Origin: an uncultured SAR86 cluster bacterium | Lineage (GTDB): Bacteria; Pseudomonadota; Gammaproteobacteria; Magnimaribacterales; D2472 | DNA length: 46,729 nucleotides | Assembly (NCBI GenBank): GCA_902558095.1 | Contig: CACECP010000008.1 | Location: 1-46,729, forward strand | Reading direction: 5' to 3' | In this document: piece after piece, positions 1-8,305 of the stretch | Layout of the letters: the number at the start of each line of letters is the position of its first letter | Position numbering within the stretch: the stretch's first letter is position 1 | Translations under genes and position numbers: made by a program | Notes under the pieces: model-generated | The model's input: only the letters and a program-made list of their open reading frames with translations | Told to the model about the DNA's origin: nothing | Database searches by the model: none

Positions 1-1
1 T

Positions 2-169
2 GCTAGAGGACTAAGATCAATTATGGAAGAACTTCTTATGGAAACAATGTTTGGTCTTCCAGACAATGATCTTGAAAAAGTTATTATCGATGAAAAAACT
101 GTTACATCGAAAACTGAACCAATTAAGCTATTAAATACAAAAGGTAAAAAAACATCTTCAGGTAATTGA
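2..169 (+). CDS. clpX: ClpX, C-terminal end (5'-truncated)
   Basis: This is the last 55 codons of the ATP-dependent unfoldase subunit of the ClpXP protease; the start lies left of the window. The reading frame opens with ARGLRSIMEELLMETMF, which matches the conserved C-terminal small-domain motif of ClpX (GARGLRSIMEE...). It ends in a lysine-rich tail and stops at TGA 167-169. The partner clpP would be expected further upstream, outside the window. The gene is followed after 30 nt by lon, as in Escherichia coli and many gammaproteobacteria. The stop codon appears to lie inside the -35 element of the lon promoter. Confidence 0.93.
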   Translation, partial: ARGLRSIMEELLMETMFGLPDNDLEKVIIDEKTVTSKTEPIKLLNTKGKKTSSGN

Positions 170-193
170 TATTTAATTACTTATCCTTATATT
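166..193 (+). promoter_or_regulatory. lon promoter, predicted leaderless
   Basis: TTGATA (166-171) and TATATT (188-193) are separated by 16 bp and each matches sigma70 consensus at 5 of 6 positions. The -10 box ends 6 nt before the lon ATG at 200, so the transcript would start at or next to the start codon. No Shine-Dalgarno sequence precedes the ATG. The -35 overlaps the clpX stop codon. The promoter elements are seen in the sequence; leaderless transcription is inferred. Confidence 0.6.
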
Positions 194-199
194 AGTTTA

Positions 200-2596
200 A
201 TGAGTGATATTAAATCTGATTTACCACTAATTCCTTTGAGAGACGTTGTTGTTTTTCCTGGAATAGTTACAACATTATTTGTAGGACGTTCAAAGTCTGT
301 TGAGGCATTAAATGTAGCAATGTCTTCAAATAAAAAACTTGTATTAGTTAGTCAAAAAGATGCATCACTGGAAAATCCCTCAGTTAATGATTTGTATAAT
401 TTTGCGTGCATAAGTAACTTACTTCAATTAATTAAATTGCCTGATGGTACTATGAAAGTTCTAGTTGAAGGCGAGAAGAGGTGCACAATAAGTAAAATTA
501 TTGAAAAAGATTCATTTACATTGGCTAGAGTTACTGAACAGCCAGATGTAACAATAAAAAGTAATGAGTCAAAGACTTTAGTAACATTGATAAAAACCAA
601 ATTTGAAGATTATATTGGTACAACAAAAAGAATACCTCCTGAAATAGTTTCCTCAGTTGATTCTCTTGATGACCTGTCCAGACTTTTAGATACAATCACA
701 GGTCACTTGCCTATAGACACATCAAAAAAGCAGGAAATTTTAGAAACAATTGATCTTAAAATAAGGGCTGAACAAGTATTAACATTCATAGAATCTCAAC
801 TAGATGTAGTAGATGTAGAGAAGAAAGTTAGAGATAGAGTTAAGAAACAGATGGAAAAATCACAAAGAGAATATTATCTAAATGAACAAATTAAAGCAGC
901 ACAAAAAGAGCTTGGAGAAATTGGTGATGAAGGTGATGAACTTGAGAATCTTGAAAAGAAAATTCATGATGTTGGAATGACTAAAGAGGCTCTAAAAAAG
1001 GCTAAAAGTGAACTTGCTAAATTCAAACATATGGCTCCTTCTTCTGCTGAAGCATCAGTCGTTAGAACCTATTTAGATTGCTTAGTTGATGTTCCGTGGA
1101 AAAAGAAATCAAAAATTAAATCAGATATAAAAGCTTCTATGGACATTTTAGAAGAAGACCATTTTGGCTTAGATGAAGTAAAAGAAAGAATTGTTGAATA
1201 CTTGGCAGTACAAAAAAGAGTTAAAAAAATGAAAGCACCGGTTCTTTGTTTAGTTGGTCCACCTGGAGTTGGTAAAACTTCTTTGGGTGAGTCAATAGCG
1301 AGAGCTACTAATAGAAAATTCGCAAGAATGTCTCTGGGTGGAGTAAGAGATGAATCAGAAATTAGAGGACATAGAAGAACTTATATAGGATCTATGCCAG
1401 GTAAAATTATTCAAAAATTAACTAAAGTAGGTGTTAAGAATCCATTATTTTTGTTGGATGAAATTGATAAAATTGGCATGGATCATAGAGGTGACCCTGC
1501 CTCAGCTTTATTAGAAGTATTAGATCCAGAACAAAATAATACATTTAGCGATCACTACCTTGAGGTAGATTATGATTTATCAGAAGTTATGTTTGTTTGC
1601 ACAGCAAATAGTTTAAATATTCCAACTCCGCTTTTAGATAGAATGGAGATAATAAGAATTCCTGGATATATAGAAGACGAGAAAATTAATATTGCTGATA
1701 AGTACTTGTTACCTAAGCAAATGAAACGAAATGGACTTAAAGAAGAGGAAATAAAATTTAACAAGAATGTTATTCTTTCATTAATAAGATATTACACCAG
1801 AGAGGCAGGGGTAAGAGGACTTGAAAGACAGATTGCGAAAATCTTAAGAAAAGTTGTCAAAGAGAGACTAGTTAATAGTAAATCAAAAAATTCATGCACA
1901 ACGATTACTGGAAAGAATCTTGAAAAATATTCAGGTGTTAAAAAGTTCAAATATGGTGTAGCCGAAAAAGATAATGCAATTGGTCAGGTAACAGGCTTAG
2001 CGTGGACTGAAGTAGGCGGAGAGCTATTAACTATTGAAGCTTCACATATAGATGGCAAAGGAAGGGTTATTAAAACCGGTTCTTTAGGAGATGTTATGCA
2101 GGAATCAATTCAAGCAGCTCTAACTGTAGTAAGGTCTCGTGCTGAATCATTAGGAATCAAACCAAATTTTTATGAAAAGTATGATGTTCATATTCATGTA
2201 CCAGAAGGCGCAACACCCAAAGATGGTCCTAGTGCTGGTGGGGCAATGGCAATTTCTTTAATTTCTATTTTTACTGGAATACCTGTAAGAGCTGACACTG
2301 CTATGACTGGAGAAATAACTTTAAGAGGTCAAATTCTGAAAATTGGCGGATTGAAAGAAAAACTTTTAGCTGCCAAAAGGGGCGGTATTAAAAATGTTAT
2401 TATTCCTAAAGAGAATGAGCCTGATCTTCAGGAGATTCCAGATCAAATAACAAAATCATTAAATATTATTCCTGTTGAATGGATTGACGATGTAATTTCA
2501 TCAGCTCTTGTTGAAGAACCAACACCAGTTTCTAAAAAAATTAAAACCCAAAAAAATAAAAATCCATCAAAATCCCAAAATAAACAACCTCACTAA
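200..2596 (+). CDS. lon: Lon protease (AAA+ serine protease)
   Basis: ATP-dependent cytoplasmic protease that degrades misfolded and regulatory proteins. Order of domains: LON substrate-binding domain (about residues 8-200), a charged coiled region (about 205-265), the AAA+ module with Walker A GPPGVGKT near 353-360 and Walker B LFLLDEID with D420/E421, then the proteolytic domain. The catalytic dyad is S678 (in KDGPSAGG) and K721 (in GGLKEKLL), with the same 43-residue spacing as S679/K722 of E. coli Lon. At 798 residues it is slightly longer than the E. coli enzyme (784) because of a lysine/asparagine-rich tail. The start fits the conserved beginning (LPLIPLRDVVVFPG follows after eight residues). 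It lies between clpX and hup, a conserved arrangement. No domain is missing. Confidence 0.97.
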   Translation: MSDIKSDLPLIPLRDVVVFPGIVTTLFVGRSKSVEALNVAMSSNKKLVLVSQKDASLENPSVNDLYNFACISNLLQLIKLPDGTMKVLVEGEKRCTISKIIEKDSFTLARVTEQPDVTIKSNESKTLVTLIKTKFEDYIGTTKRIPPEIVSSVDSLDDLSRLLDTITGHLPIDTSKKQEILETIDLKIRAEQVLTFIESQLDVVDVEKKVRDRVKKQMEKSQREYYLNEQIKAAQKELGEIGDEGDELENLEKKIHDVGMTKEALKKAKSELAKFKHMAPSSAEASVVRTYLDCLVDVPWKKKSKIKSDIKASMDILEEDHFGLDEVKERIVEYLAVQKRVKKMKAPVLCLVGPPGVGKTSLGESIARATNRKFARMSLGGVRDESEIRGHRRTYIGSMPGKIIQKLTKVGVKNPLFLLDEIDKIGMDHRGDPASALLEVLDPEQNNTFSDHYLEVDYDLSEVMFVCTANSLNIPTPLLDRMEIIRIPGYIEDEKINIADKYLLPKQMKRNGLKEEEIKFNKNVILSLIRYYTREAGVRGLERQIAKILRKVVKERLVNSKSKNSCTTITGKNLEKYSGVKKFKYGVAEKDNAIGQVTGLAWTEVGGELLTIEASHIDGKGRVIKTGSLGDVMQESIQAALTVVRSRAESLGIKPNFYEKYDVHIHVPEGATPKDGPSAGGAMAISLISIFTGIPVRADTAMTGEITLRGQILKIGGLKEKLLAAKRGGIKNVIIPKENEPDLQEIPDQITKSLNIIPVEWIDDVISSALVEEPTPVSKKIKTQKNKNPSKSQNKQPH

Positions 2597-2650
2597 AACC
2601 CCTTATTTACTTGACTTTTAACCATAAAAAGCTTTTCATAGGAGGGTATT

Positions 2651-2667
2651 TAATAATTAAATTATTA
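2651..2667. promoter_or_regulatory. 17-nt near-perfect inverted repeat upstream of hup
   Basis: TAATAATTAAATTATTA has 8-nt arms, TAATAATT and AATTATTA, around one central base. It lies 17 nt upstream of the hup start, between two similar purine-rich stretches, GGAGGGTATTTAA (2641-2653) and GAGGAGTATTTAA (2670-2682). It could be an operator or a 5'-UTR hairpin. AT-rich DNA produces such symmetry by chance quite often, so the function is uncertain. A candidate -35 TTGACT lies at 2611-2616; its -10 is not clear. Confidence 0.3.
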
Positions 2668-2684
2668 CAGAGGAGTATTTAAAT

Positions 2685-2963
2685 ATGAATAAATCAGATT
2701 TAGTTGATGTAGTTGCAGGAAAAGCTGATATGTCAAAAGCTGAAGCAGGAAGAGCTGTTGATGCTGTGTTAGATGGTATTTCAGGAGCTCTAGGTAATGG
2801 CGACTCAGTTGCCTTGGTAGGATTCGGAACATTTTCAGTAAGACACAGAGCTGCTAGAGAAGGAAGGAACCCTCAAACTGGTGCTGCTATGCACATTCCA
2901 GCTTCAAAAGTTCCGGGTTTTAAAGCCGGTAAAGGTTTAAAAGATACTGTCAAACACAGTTAA
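2685..2963 (+). CDS. hupB: HU-family DNA-binding protein
   Basis: Small histone-like nucleoid protein that bends and compacts DNA as a dimer. At 92 residues it has the family length (90 in E. coli HU-beta). The start [11 protein letters not shown], the [21 protein letters not shown] beta-arm region and the C-terminal [13 protein letters not shown] are HU hallmarks. The arm proline that intercalates into DNA lies in the RNPQTG segment. A good Shine-Dalgarno (AGGAG, 2672-2676) precedes the ATG, unlike most genes here, and a strong terminator follows, so high expression is likely. Placement between lon and ppiD supports the hupB rather than the hupA paralog; the gene name rests on this synteny. 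Confidence 0.95.
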   Translation: MNKSDLVDVVAGKADMSKAEAGRAVDAVLDGISGALGNGDSVALVGFGTFSVRHRAAREGRNPQTGAAMHIPASKVPGFKAGKGLKDTVKHS

Positions 2964-2977
2964 GAGTTTATAACTTT

Positions 2978-3006
2978 AAAAAGGGTGCTTACGCACCCTT
3001 TTTTTT
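2978..3006 (+). terminator. Rho-independent terminator after hup
   Basis: The stem GGGTGC (2983-2988) pairs with GCACCC (2993-2998) around a TTAC loop. It is flanked by A5 on the left and T8 on the right, so the stem can extend with A-T pairs. The T-tract runs into the -10 box of ppiD. Confidence 0.9.
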
Positions 3007-3010
3007 AATC

Positions 3011-3016
3011 TATAAT
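3011..3016 (+). promoter_or_regulatory. -10 box of ppiD, short-leader or leaderless
   Basis: A perfect TATAAT ends 9 nt before the first of two consecutive ATG codons (3026 and 3029), so the RNA leader would be about 0-3 nt. The only -35 position available (about 2989-2994) falls in the loop of the hup terminator and matches consensus poorly. No Shine-Dalgarno sequence is present. Confidence 0.5.
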
Positions 3017-3025
3017 ATCGCCATT

Positions 3026-4900
3026 ATGATGGAATCACTTAGAAATTTTCTTACAGGCCCAAGGCTTATATTTATTGTTTTAATATGCGCACTTCCTTTT
3101 GTGTTTTTAGGTACTGGTTCATTGGCTTCTGGTAGCGGAGGTTCTTTTGGTAAAATAAATGGCGAAGATGTTACAGAAACTGATCTTCAGCTTGCATCAA
3201 ATACTGCTGTCCAAAGATTTAGAAGCCTTTATGGAGAGGAGTTTGATTTTGACATGTTAAGTGAAGGGGTAAGATCAGAATCCATTAAACAAGAGTTAAT
3301 CGTTCAAAAAGTTTTACAATCAGGAGCTCGTTCACTAGGCTTATTTAATGATAATACTGTTAGAGAAGCAAAAAAAGATATTGTTACAACTCCTCAATTT
3401 CAAATAAATGGCGCATACGATGAAAGCGCTTTTCAAGCTCAAGTTAATTCCAGTGGTTATTCAAAAGAAAGTTATATTGATTTAATGGCAAGCTTATTAG
3501 CATCTGAACTATACAGAAATTCTCTTAGTGGCATAAATTTTGCAACAAAAACTGAAGTTTATGAAATCGCTACCTTATTAGAAATGACATCAGATATCAG
3601 TTTTACAAAAATAAGCTACGATGGCCTAAAGGATGAAATTGTCAACACCTCTGAGGAACTCATAGATTATTATGATAAGAACCAAGTTTTATTTTTTTCT
3701 GAAGAAGAAAGACAATTTCAATATTTTGTACTAGATCCTATAGATTATAAAAATAATATTCAAATTCCAGAGGATTATGTAGAAAACTCATACAAGGACT
3801 ATTTATCAAATTTTGATAATAGTGCTCAAACTAGAATTTCACATATCATGATTGATAAAAACAATTATGAATCTAGTAGTCTTGCCATTGATAAAATAAA
3901 AGAAGTTGAAGACCTTTTAGTCAGTGGAAAAAATTTTTCAGATTTAGTAAGTCAATATACTGAAGATATTGTTACAAAAGAAGATGATGGTGACTTAGGT
4001 TATTTTGATAGAGATATTTTTCCTGAGGAGTTTGAAAAAGCTATTGAGAATCTTAATATCGGAGATTTTAGCGAAATTATAGAGTTAGAGGATACTCTTC
4101 ACATCATATCAGTAACTGAAATTAGTAAACCTGAGCCATTAACAGAAGATCAAATTAAAGTTGAGCTAACAGAAGAATTAATTGAAACTGAATCGTTAGC
4201 ATTGATGAATGATGATTTTAATTTTATTGAGGATTTAATTTTAGATGGTAGCTCTATTGAAGAAATAGCAGAAAGTATTAACAAAGTTGTCTCTTTCAGT
4301 GAGCTTTATACAAAGTCAAATTATGATTTTTACATATCTGATTTTATGATTAGTGACTATTTATTTTCTCAAGATTCAGAAACCAATAAACCTTATGTAA
4401 TTGAACTTGACGATAAAGTAGTTGTTGTTTCTATTAGTTTGATATCAGAACCAGAATTACAATCTTTTGAACAAGTAGCAGAAGATGTATCTGATTTTTT
4501 ATCCGAGTCTAAAGCAATTGAAAAATTAGCACTCATGGAGAGTGAATATATGTCTTTGGATGCTCTAGAAGACCAAGAGAAGTTCATAAAAGCATATAAT
4601 TTCATAACTCAAGACTCATATGTTGATTTGAAAAGATATTCTGCTCTTTTACCTCAAGAAGTTCTTAGTGAGATATTTAACAATCAAGCAAATACAATAT
4701 TAAGCATTAATGCAAACAATGGTGATAAGTTTATTGTTGAGATTGATAATTTTAATCAAATGGACGAAGATGAGATAAATTCAATAATTGATGAGTATTC
4801 AGACTTTAGTAAAGAGAGACTATCATCTAAAATGTCAGAAATAATCAATGAAGATGTCTTTGAATCAGCCCGAGTAAATTTAAATAATCTTGTATTTTAG
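3026..4900 (+). CDS. ppiD: PpiD-like SurA/parvulin periplasmic chaperone
   Basis: Inner-membrane-anchored periplasmic folding factor associated with the SecYEG exit. A single N-terminal signal anchor (about residues 13-32, hydrophobic from LIFIVLICALPF) precedes a SurA-type N-terminal domain beginning at GKINGEDVTETDLQ. One parvulin/PpiC domain follows at about residues 268-366 (SHIMID, then DGDLGYFDRDIFPEEFEKAI and an IIELEDTLHII strand). Then comes a long acidic C-terminal region. Length is 624 residues, as in E. coli PpiD (623). It directly follows hup, as in E. coli. The next gene, oppA, starts 12 nt after its stop, so ppiD probably leads an operon with the oligopeptide transporter. Two start ATGs are adjacent; the first is used here. 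Whether isomerase activity is retained cannot be told from sequence. Confidence 0.9.
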   Translation: MMESLRNFLTGPRLIFIVLICALPFVFLGTGSLASGSGGSFGKINGEDVTETDLQLASNTAVQRFRSLYGEEFDFDMLSEGVRSESIKQELIVQKVLQSGARSLGLFNDNTVREAKKDIVTTPQFQINGAYDESAFQAQVNSSGYSKESYIDLMASLLASELYRNSLSGINFATKTEVYEIATLLEMTSDISFTKISYDGLKDEIVNTSEELIDYYDKNQVLFFSEEERQFQYFVLDPIDYKNNIQIPEDYVENSYKDYLSNFDNSAQTRISHIMIDKNNYESSSLAIDKIKEVEDLLVSGKNFSDLVSQYTEDIVTKEDDGDLGYFDRDIFPEEFEKAIENLNIGDFSEIIELEDTLHIISVTEISKPEPLTEDQIKVELTEELIETESLALMNDDFNFIEDLILDGSSIEEIAESINKVVSFSELYTKSNYDFYISDFMISDYLFSQDSETNKPYVIELDDKVVVVSISLISEPELQSFEQVAEDVSDFLSESKAIEKLALMESEYMSLDALEDQEKFIKAYNFITQDSYVDLKRYSALLPQEVLSEIFNNQANTILSINANNGDKFIVEIDNFNQMDEDEINSIIDEYSDFSKERLSSKMSEIINEDVFESARVNLNNLVF

Positions 4901-4912
4901 GAAAAAATAATT

Positions 4913-6526
4913 ATGTCTAAAAAATTTTCTTTAACAACTCTATTAATTCTCACTTTTTTATACAGTTGCTCAAAAAATATATCACCAGTTGATTCAGCAA
5001 TTGAAGATGGTATTTTCCATTTTGGTAATGGTTCTGAACCACAAGGAATTGATCCTCACATTGTTACTGGAGTTCCAGAACATCATATCTTGATTTCTTT
5101 ATGTGAGGGTTTGACTATTGCAAATCCTGATGGTGGACCTAATTTGCCTGGTGTTGCTGAGTCTTGGACAATAAGTGAAGATGGAAAAGAATATATTTTT
5201 AATTTAAATAAAGATGCAAAATGGTCAAATGGTGAGGTCATGACTGCTGATGATTTTGTCTGGTCATGGATGAGAATACTTACTGCAAGCTTAGGTTCAC
5301 AGTACCCAGACATGCTTTATTATCTTGAAGGTGCCGAGGAATATCACACTGGCATAACTGATGATTTTGAAACTGTCGGAATTAAAGCAATAGATGAACA
5401 TACCTTAAAAATAAATTTAAAAAATCCAACTCCTTTTTTTCTTGGTTTATTAAGCCACTATAGTACATGGCCTGTACATAAAGAAACCGTATTAAAACAT
5501 GGAACAATTGATGATAGAAATGGTCAGTGGACTAGACCTGGAAATTTTGTATGTAACGGACCATTTCAACTTAAATCATGGGAACTAAATAACAAAATTG
5601 TTGTTGAAAAAAATCCACATTACTGGGATGCATCCAAAGTGAAGTTAAATGAAATGCATTTTTATCCAGTTTCAAATGTGATGACAGAAGACAGAATGTT
5701 TAGAGCTGGCCAACTGCATCTAACATCGACACTACCTTCACAGAAATGTCCGATTTATATTGAAGAAAATAATCCTGATCTTAGAATTGATCCATATATG
5801 GGACAGTATTTTTATAGACTAAATACAAATAATCCATATTTAAATGATGTTAAAGTAAGGAAGGCTTTAGCTTTTGCAATTGACAGAAAAGCAATTGTTG
5901 AAAAAGTTACAAAATGTGGACAAATACCTGCATATTCATTTACTCCTCCCGGATCAAATGGATATTATCCTGATACAGAAATACCTTTTGATCCTGAGAC
6001 TGCAAAACAATTAATGATTGATGCGGGGTATTCTGATTTAAATCCATTTCCAAAGCTTGAGATTTTGTTTAACACCAATGAAGACCATCGCAAGATAGCA
6101 TTGGCCATTCAACAAATGTGGCAAGAAAACCTTGGAATTACGGTAGAGCTTGTAAACCAAGATTGGAAAGTTTATTTAAGTCGAGAGATGGTCGGTGATT
6201 TTCAAGTTTCAAGAGCGGGCTGGATTGGAGATTATGAAGATCCAAATACATTTTTGGACTTGATGCGACCCAATAGAGGAAATAATAAAACTGGTTGGGA
6301 AGATCCAGAGTTTGATGCAATCGTTCAAAAAGCTAATTCTACAAATAATCAAGAAGAACGTTATAAATTATTAATGGAAGCTGAGAGGATTCTTATTGAT
6401 AATATGCCTATTATTCCACTTTATACATATGTCAGAGCATATCAATTATCTCCAGATGTAAAAGGCTACAAGCCACATATACTTGATCATCATCATCCTA
6501 AATTTATATATTTAGAAAAAGATTAA
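4913..6526 (+). CDS. oppA: Oligopeptide-binding lipoprotein of an ABC importer (SBP_bac_5)
   Basis: Periplasmic solute-binding protein that hands peptides to the OppBC permease. The N-terminus is a lipoprotein signal peptide with lipobox LYSC and modified Cys at residue 19. The mature part shows family-5 binding protein features: GNGSEPQGIDPHIVTG near the start, PNLPGVAESWTISEDGKEYIFNL, the WSNGEVMTADDFVWSW segment, and NPHYWDASKVKLNEMHF. The C-terminal half has VRKALAFAIDRKAI and NMPIIPLYTYV. Length 537 residues is typical. It sits 12 nt after ppiD and 7 nt before oppB. The specific peptide preference is not evident; OppA rather than DppA is chosen from the DDFVWSW region and from OppB similarity. 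Confidence 0.92.
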   Translation: MSKKFSLTTLLILTFLYSCSKNISPVDSAIEDGIFHFGNGSEPQGIDPHIVTGVPEHHILISLCEGLTIANPDGGPNLPGVAESWTISEDGKEYIFNLNKDAKWSNGEVMTADDFVWSWMRILTASLGSQYPDMLYYLEGAEEYHTGITDDFETVGIKAIDEHTLKINLKNPTPFFLGLLSHYSTWPVHKETVLKHGTIDDRNGQWTRPGNFVCNGPFQLKSWELNNKIVVEKNPHYWDASKVKLNEMHFYPVSNVMTEDRMFRAGQLHLTSTLPSQKCPIYIEENNPDLRIDPYMGQYFYRLNTNNPYLNDVKVRKALAFAIDRKAIVEKVTKCGQIPAYSFTPPGSNGYYPDTEIPFDPETAKQLMIDAGYSDLNPFPKLEILFNTNEDHRKIALAIQQMWQENLGITVELVNQDWKVYLSREMVGDFQVSRAGWIGDYEDPNTFLDLMRPNRGNNKTGWEDPEFDAIVQKANSTNNQEERYKLLMEAERILIDNMPIIPLYTYVRAYQLSPDVKGYKPHILDHHHPKFIYLEKD

Positions 6527-6533
6527 TTTGTAA

Positions 6534-7454
6534 ATGCTTTCAATTTTTTTTAAAAGAATTTTAATAGCAATACCCGTTTTGCTTGCAGTTGCAAGTATCA
6601 CTTTTTTTCTTATCAAATTAGCACCTGGAGGACCATTTGATGCGGATAGAGCAGTTTCTCCTCAAGTTTTAAAAAATTTGAATGAAGCATATAACTTAGA
6701 TGCATCAAACTGGGAACAATATGTTGACTATATGTCGGGCTTATTTAGAGGAGATCTTGGTCCTTCTTTTAGATTTCCTGGAAGATCAGTAACTGAGATG
6801 ATTTCAACGGGACTTCCAGTTACATTTGAGCTAGCTTTTTATGCAATATTAATCGCACTCTTATTGGGAGTTTTTTCTGGCGTTCTTGCTGCTTTAAAAA
6901 GAAATACCTTTCTAGATTTTATACCTATGGCAGTAGCAATGATTGGAATCTGTGTGCCAACATTTTTAATGGGTCCATTACTAGTTTTAATTTTTGGTAT
7001 AAATTTAGAGATTCTACCCGTATCTGGTTGGGGGCAATTGCCAGGAGATAAAATATTACCTTCACTTACTCTAGGCTTTGCATATGCAGCTTACATTGCA
7101 AGATTAAGTAGGGGTGGGATGTTAGAAGTGCTCAATCAAGATTTTATAAGAACAGCAAGAGCAAAAGGGCTTACTGAAAAAATGGTTGTTATAAAACACG
7201 CTATGCAAGGCGGCCTAATACCTGTTGTTTCGTTTCTAGGACCTGCAATTGCAGGCCTGCTTGCTGGATCTTTTGTAGTTGAAACAATCTTTCAAATTCC
7301 TGGTCTTGGAAGATTTTATGTTGAAGCAGCATTTAATAGAGATTACACAATGATACTAGGCACCACTATATTCTTTTCAGCAATGATAGTATTTTTTAAT
7401 TTACTATCAGATCTTGCTGCATTATGGCTAAACCCAAGATCAAGAGATGCATAA
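6534..7454 (+). CDS. oppB: Oligopeptide ABC transporter permease OppB
   Basis: One of the two inner-membrane channel subunits of an oligopeptide importer. It has six predicted transmembrane segments, starting FFKRILIAIPVLLAVASITFFLIKLAPG, the canonical OppB beginning. The EAA loop that docks the ATPase is present around FIRTARAKGLTEKMVVIKHAMQGGLIPV. The ETIFQIPGLGRFYVEAAFNRDY segment is typical of OppB. At 306 residues it matches E. coli OppB. The stop TAA (7452-7454) overlaps the ATG of oppC by one base, indicating translational coupling. No ATPase gene (OppD/OppF type) lies next to it. Confidence 0.93.
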   Translation: MLSIFFKRILIAIPVLLAVASITFFLIKLAPGGPFDADRAVSPQVLKNLNEAYNLDASNWEQYVDYMSGLFRGDLGPSFRFPGRSVTEMISTGLPVTFELAFYAILIALLLGVFSGVLAALKRNTFLDFIPMAVAMIGICVPTFLMGPLLVLIFGINLEILPVSGWGQLPGDKILPSLTLGFAYAAYIARLSRGGMLEVLNQDFIRTARAKGLTEKMVVIKHAMQGGLIPVVSFLGPAIAGLLAGSFVVETIFQIPGLGRFYVEAAFNRDYTMILGTTIFFSAMIVFFNLLSDLAALWLNPRSRDA

Positions 7455-8305
7455 TGAAAAATAATTCTCTATGGTCAGATGCTTTATACAGATTAACTAG
7501 AAATAAGGCTGCTATGTTTGGAGGATTTATATTGGTGTTGCTAATTTTAGCAGCTGTATTTGCTCCTTGGCTCGCACCGTACTCTTATTCATATCAAGAT
7601 TTAAACCTTGGTGCTAGCCCACCATCCGCTGAGCATCTTTTGGGCACAGATATATTAGGAAGAGATCTTTTAAGTAGGATTTTGTATGGAGCAAGGATTT
7701 CTTTGTTAGTAGGTTTTGTTGCTACAGGTGTTGCATTGGTTATTGGTGTATCTTGGGGAATTATTGCTGGATATGCAGGGGGAAGAGTTGATTCAATTAT
7801 GATGAGAATAGTAGATATTCTCTATGGCCTGCCTTTCATCATTTTTATCATTCTTCTTATGGTTATATTTGGAAGAAATTTATGGCTTTTGTTTGGTGCA
7901 ATTGGCGCTGTTGAATGGCTAACTATGGCAAGAATTGTTCGAGGTCAAGTAATCGGTCTAAAAAATCAAGAGTTTGTATTAGCTGCAAAAGCTATGGGCG
8001 TTTCAAACATGTCAATGTTTAGGAAACACTTACTACCAAATATTTTGGGTCCAATTGCTGTATATGCAACTCTAACCATTCCACAGGTAATGCTACTCGA
8101 AGGCTTTTTAAGTTTTCTTGGTCTTGGTATTCAACCACCAATGAGCAGTTGGGGAACTTTAATAAAAGATGGGGTTGAATCAATGGAAGAGTATAGTTGG
8201 TTGCTTATATATCCAGGCATAACATTTACAATTACATTATTTGCTTTAAATTTCTTCGGAGATGGACTTAGAGATGCACTAGATCCAAAAACCTCTGATA
8301 ACTAA
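7454..8305 (+). CDS. oppC: Oligopeptide ABC transporter permease OppC
   Basis: Second membrane subunit, predicted to pair with OppB. It begins MKNNSLWSDALYRLTRNKAAMFGG, the usual OppC cytoplasmic N-terminus, followed by a first transmembrane segment and the HLLGTDILGRDLLSRILYGARISL motif. The EAA loop is at EFVLAAKAMGVSNMSMFRKHLLPNILGPI. A longer frame opens 30 nt upstream at 7424 inside oppB, but the ATG at 7454 overlaps the oppB stop (TAATG) and gives the family N-terminus, so I use it (283 residues). The stop TAA (8303-8305) shares bases with the stop of the convergent mltD, leaving no room for a terminator or for oppDF. Confidence 0.93.
   Translation: MKNNSLWSDALYRLTRNKAAMFGGFILVLLILAAVFAPWLAPYSYSYQDLNLGASPPSAEHLLGTDILGRDLLSRILYGARISLLVGFVATGVALVIGVSWGIIAGYAGGRVDSIMMRIVDILYGLPFIIFIILLMVIFGRNLWLLFGAIGAVEWLTMARIVRGQVIGLKNQEFVLAAKAMGVSNMSMFRKHLLPNILGPIAVYATLTIPQVMLLEGFLSFLGLGIQPPMSSWGTLIKDGVESMEEYSWLLIYPGITFTITLFALNFFGDGLRDALDPKTSDN

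Noticed and set aside
7424-7453. Upstream ATG for oppC
   Set aside because: It lies inside oppB and encodes a non-homologous lysine-rich leader. ATG 7454 in TAATG gives the normal OppC start.
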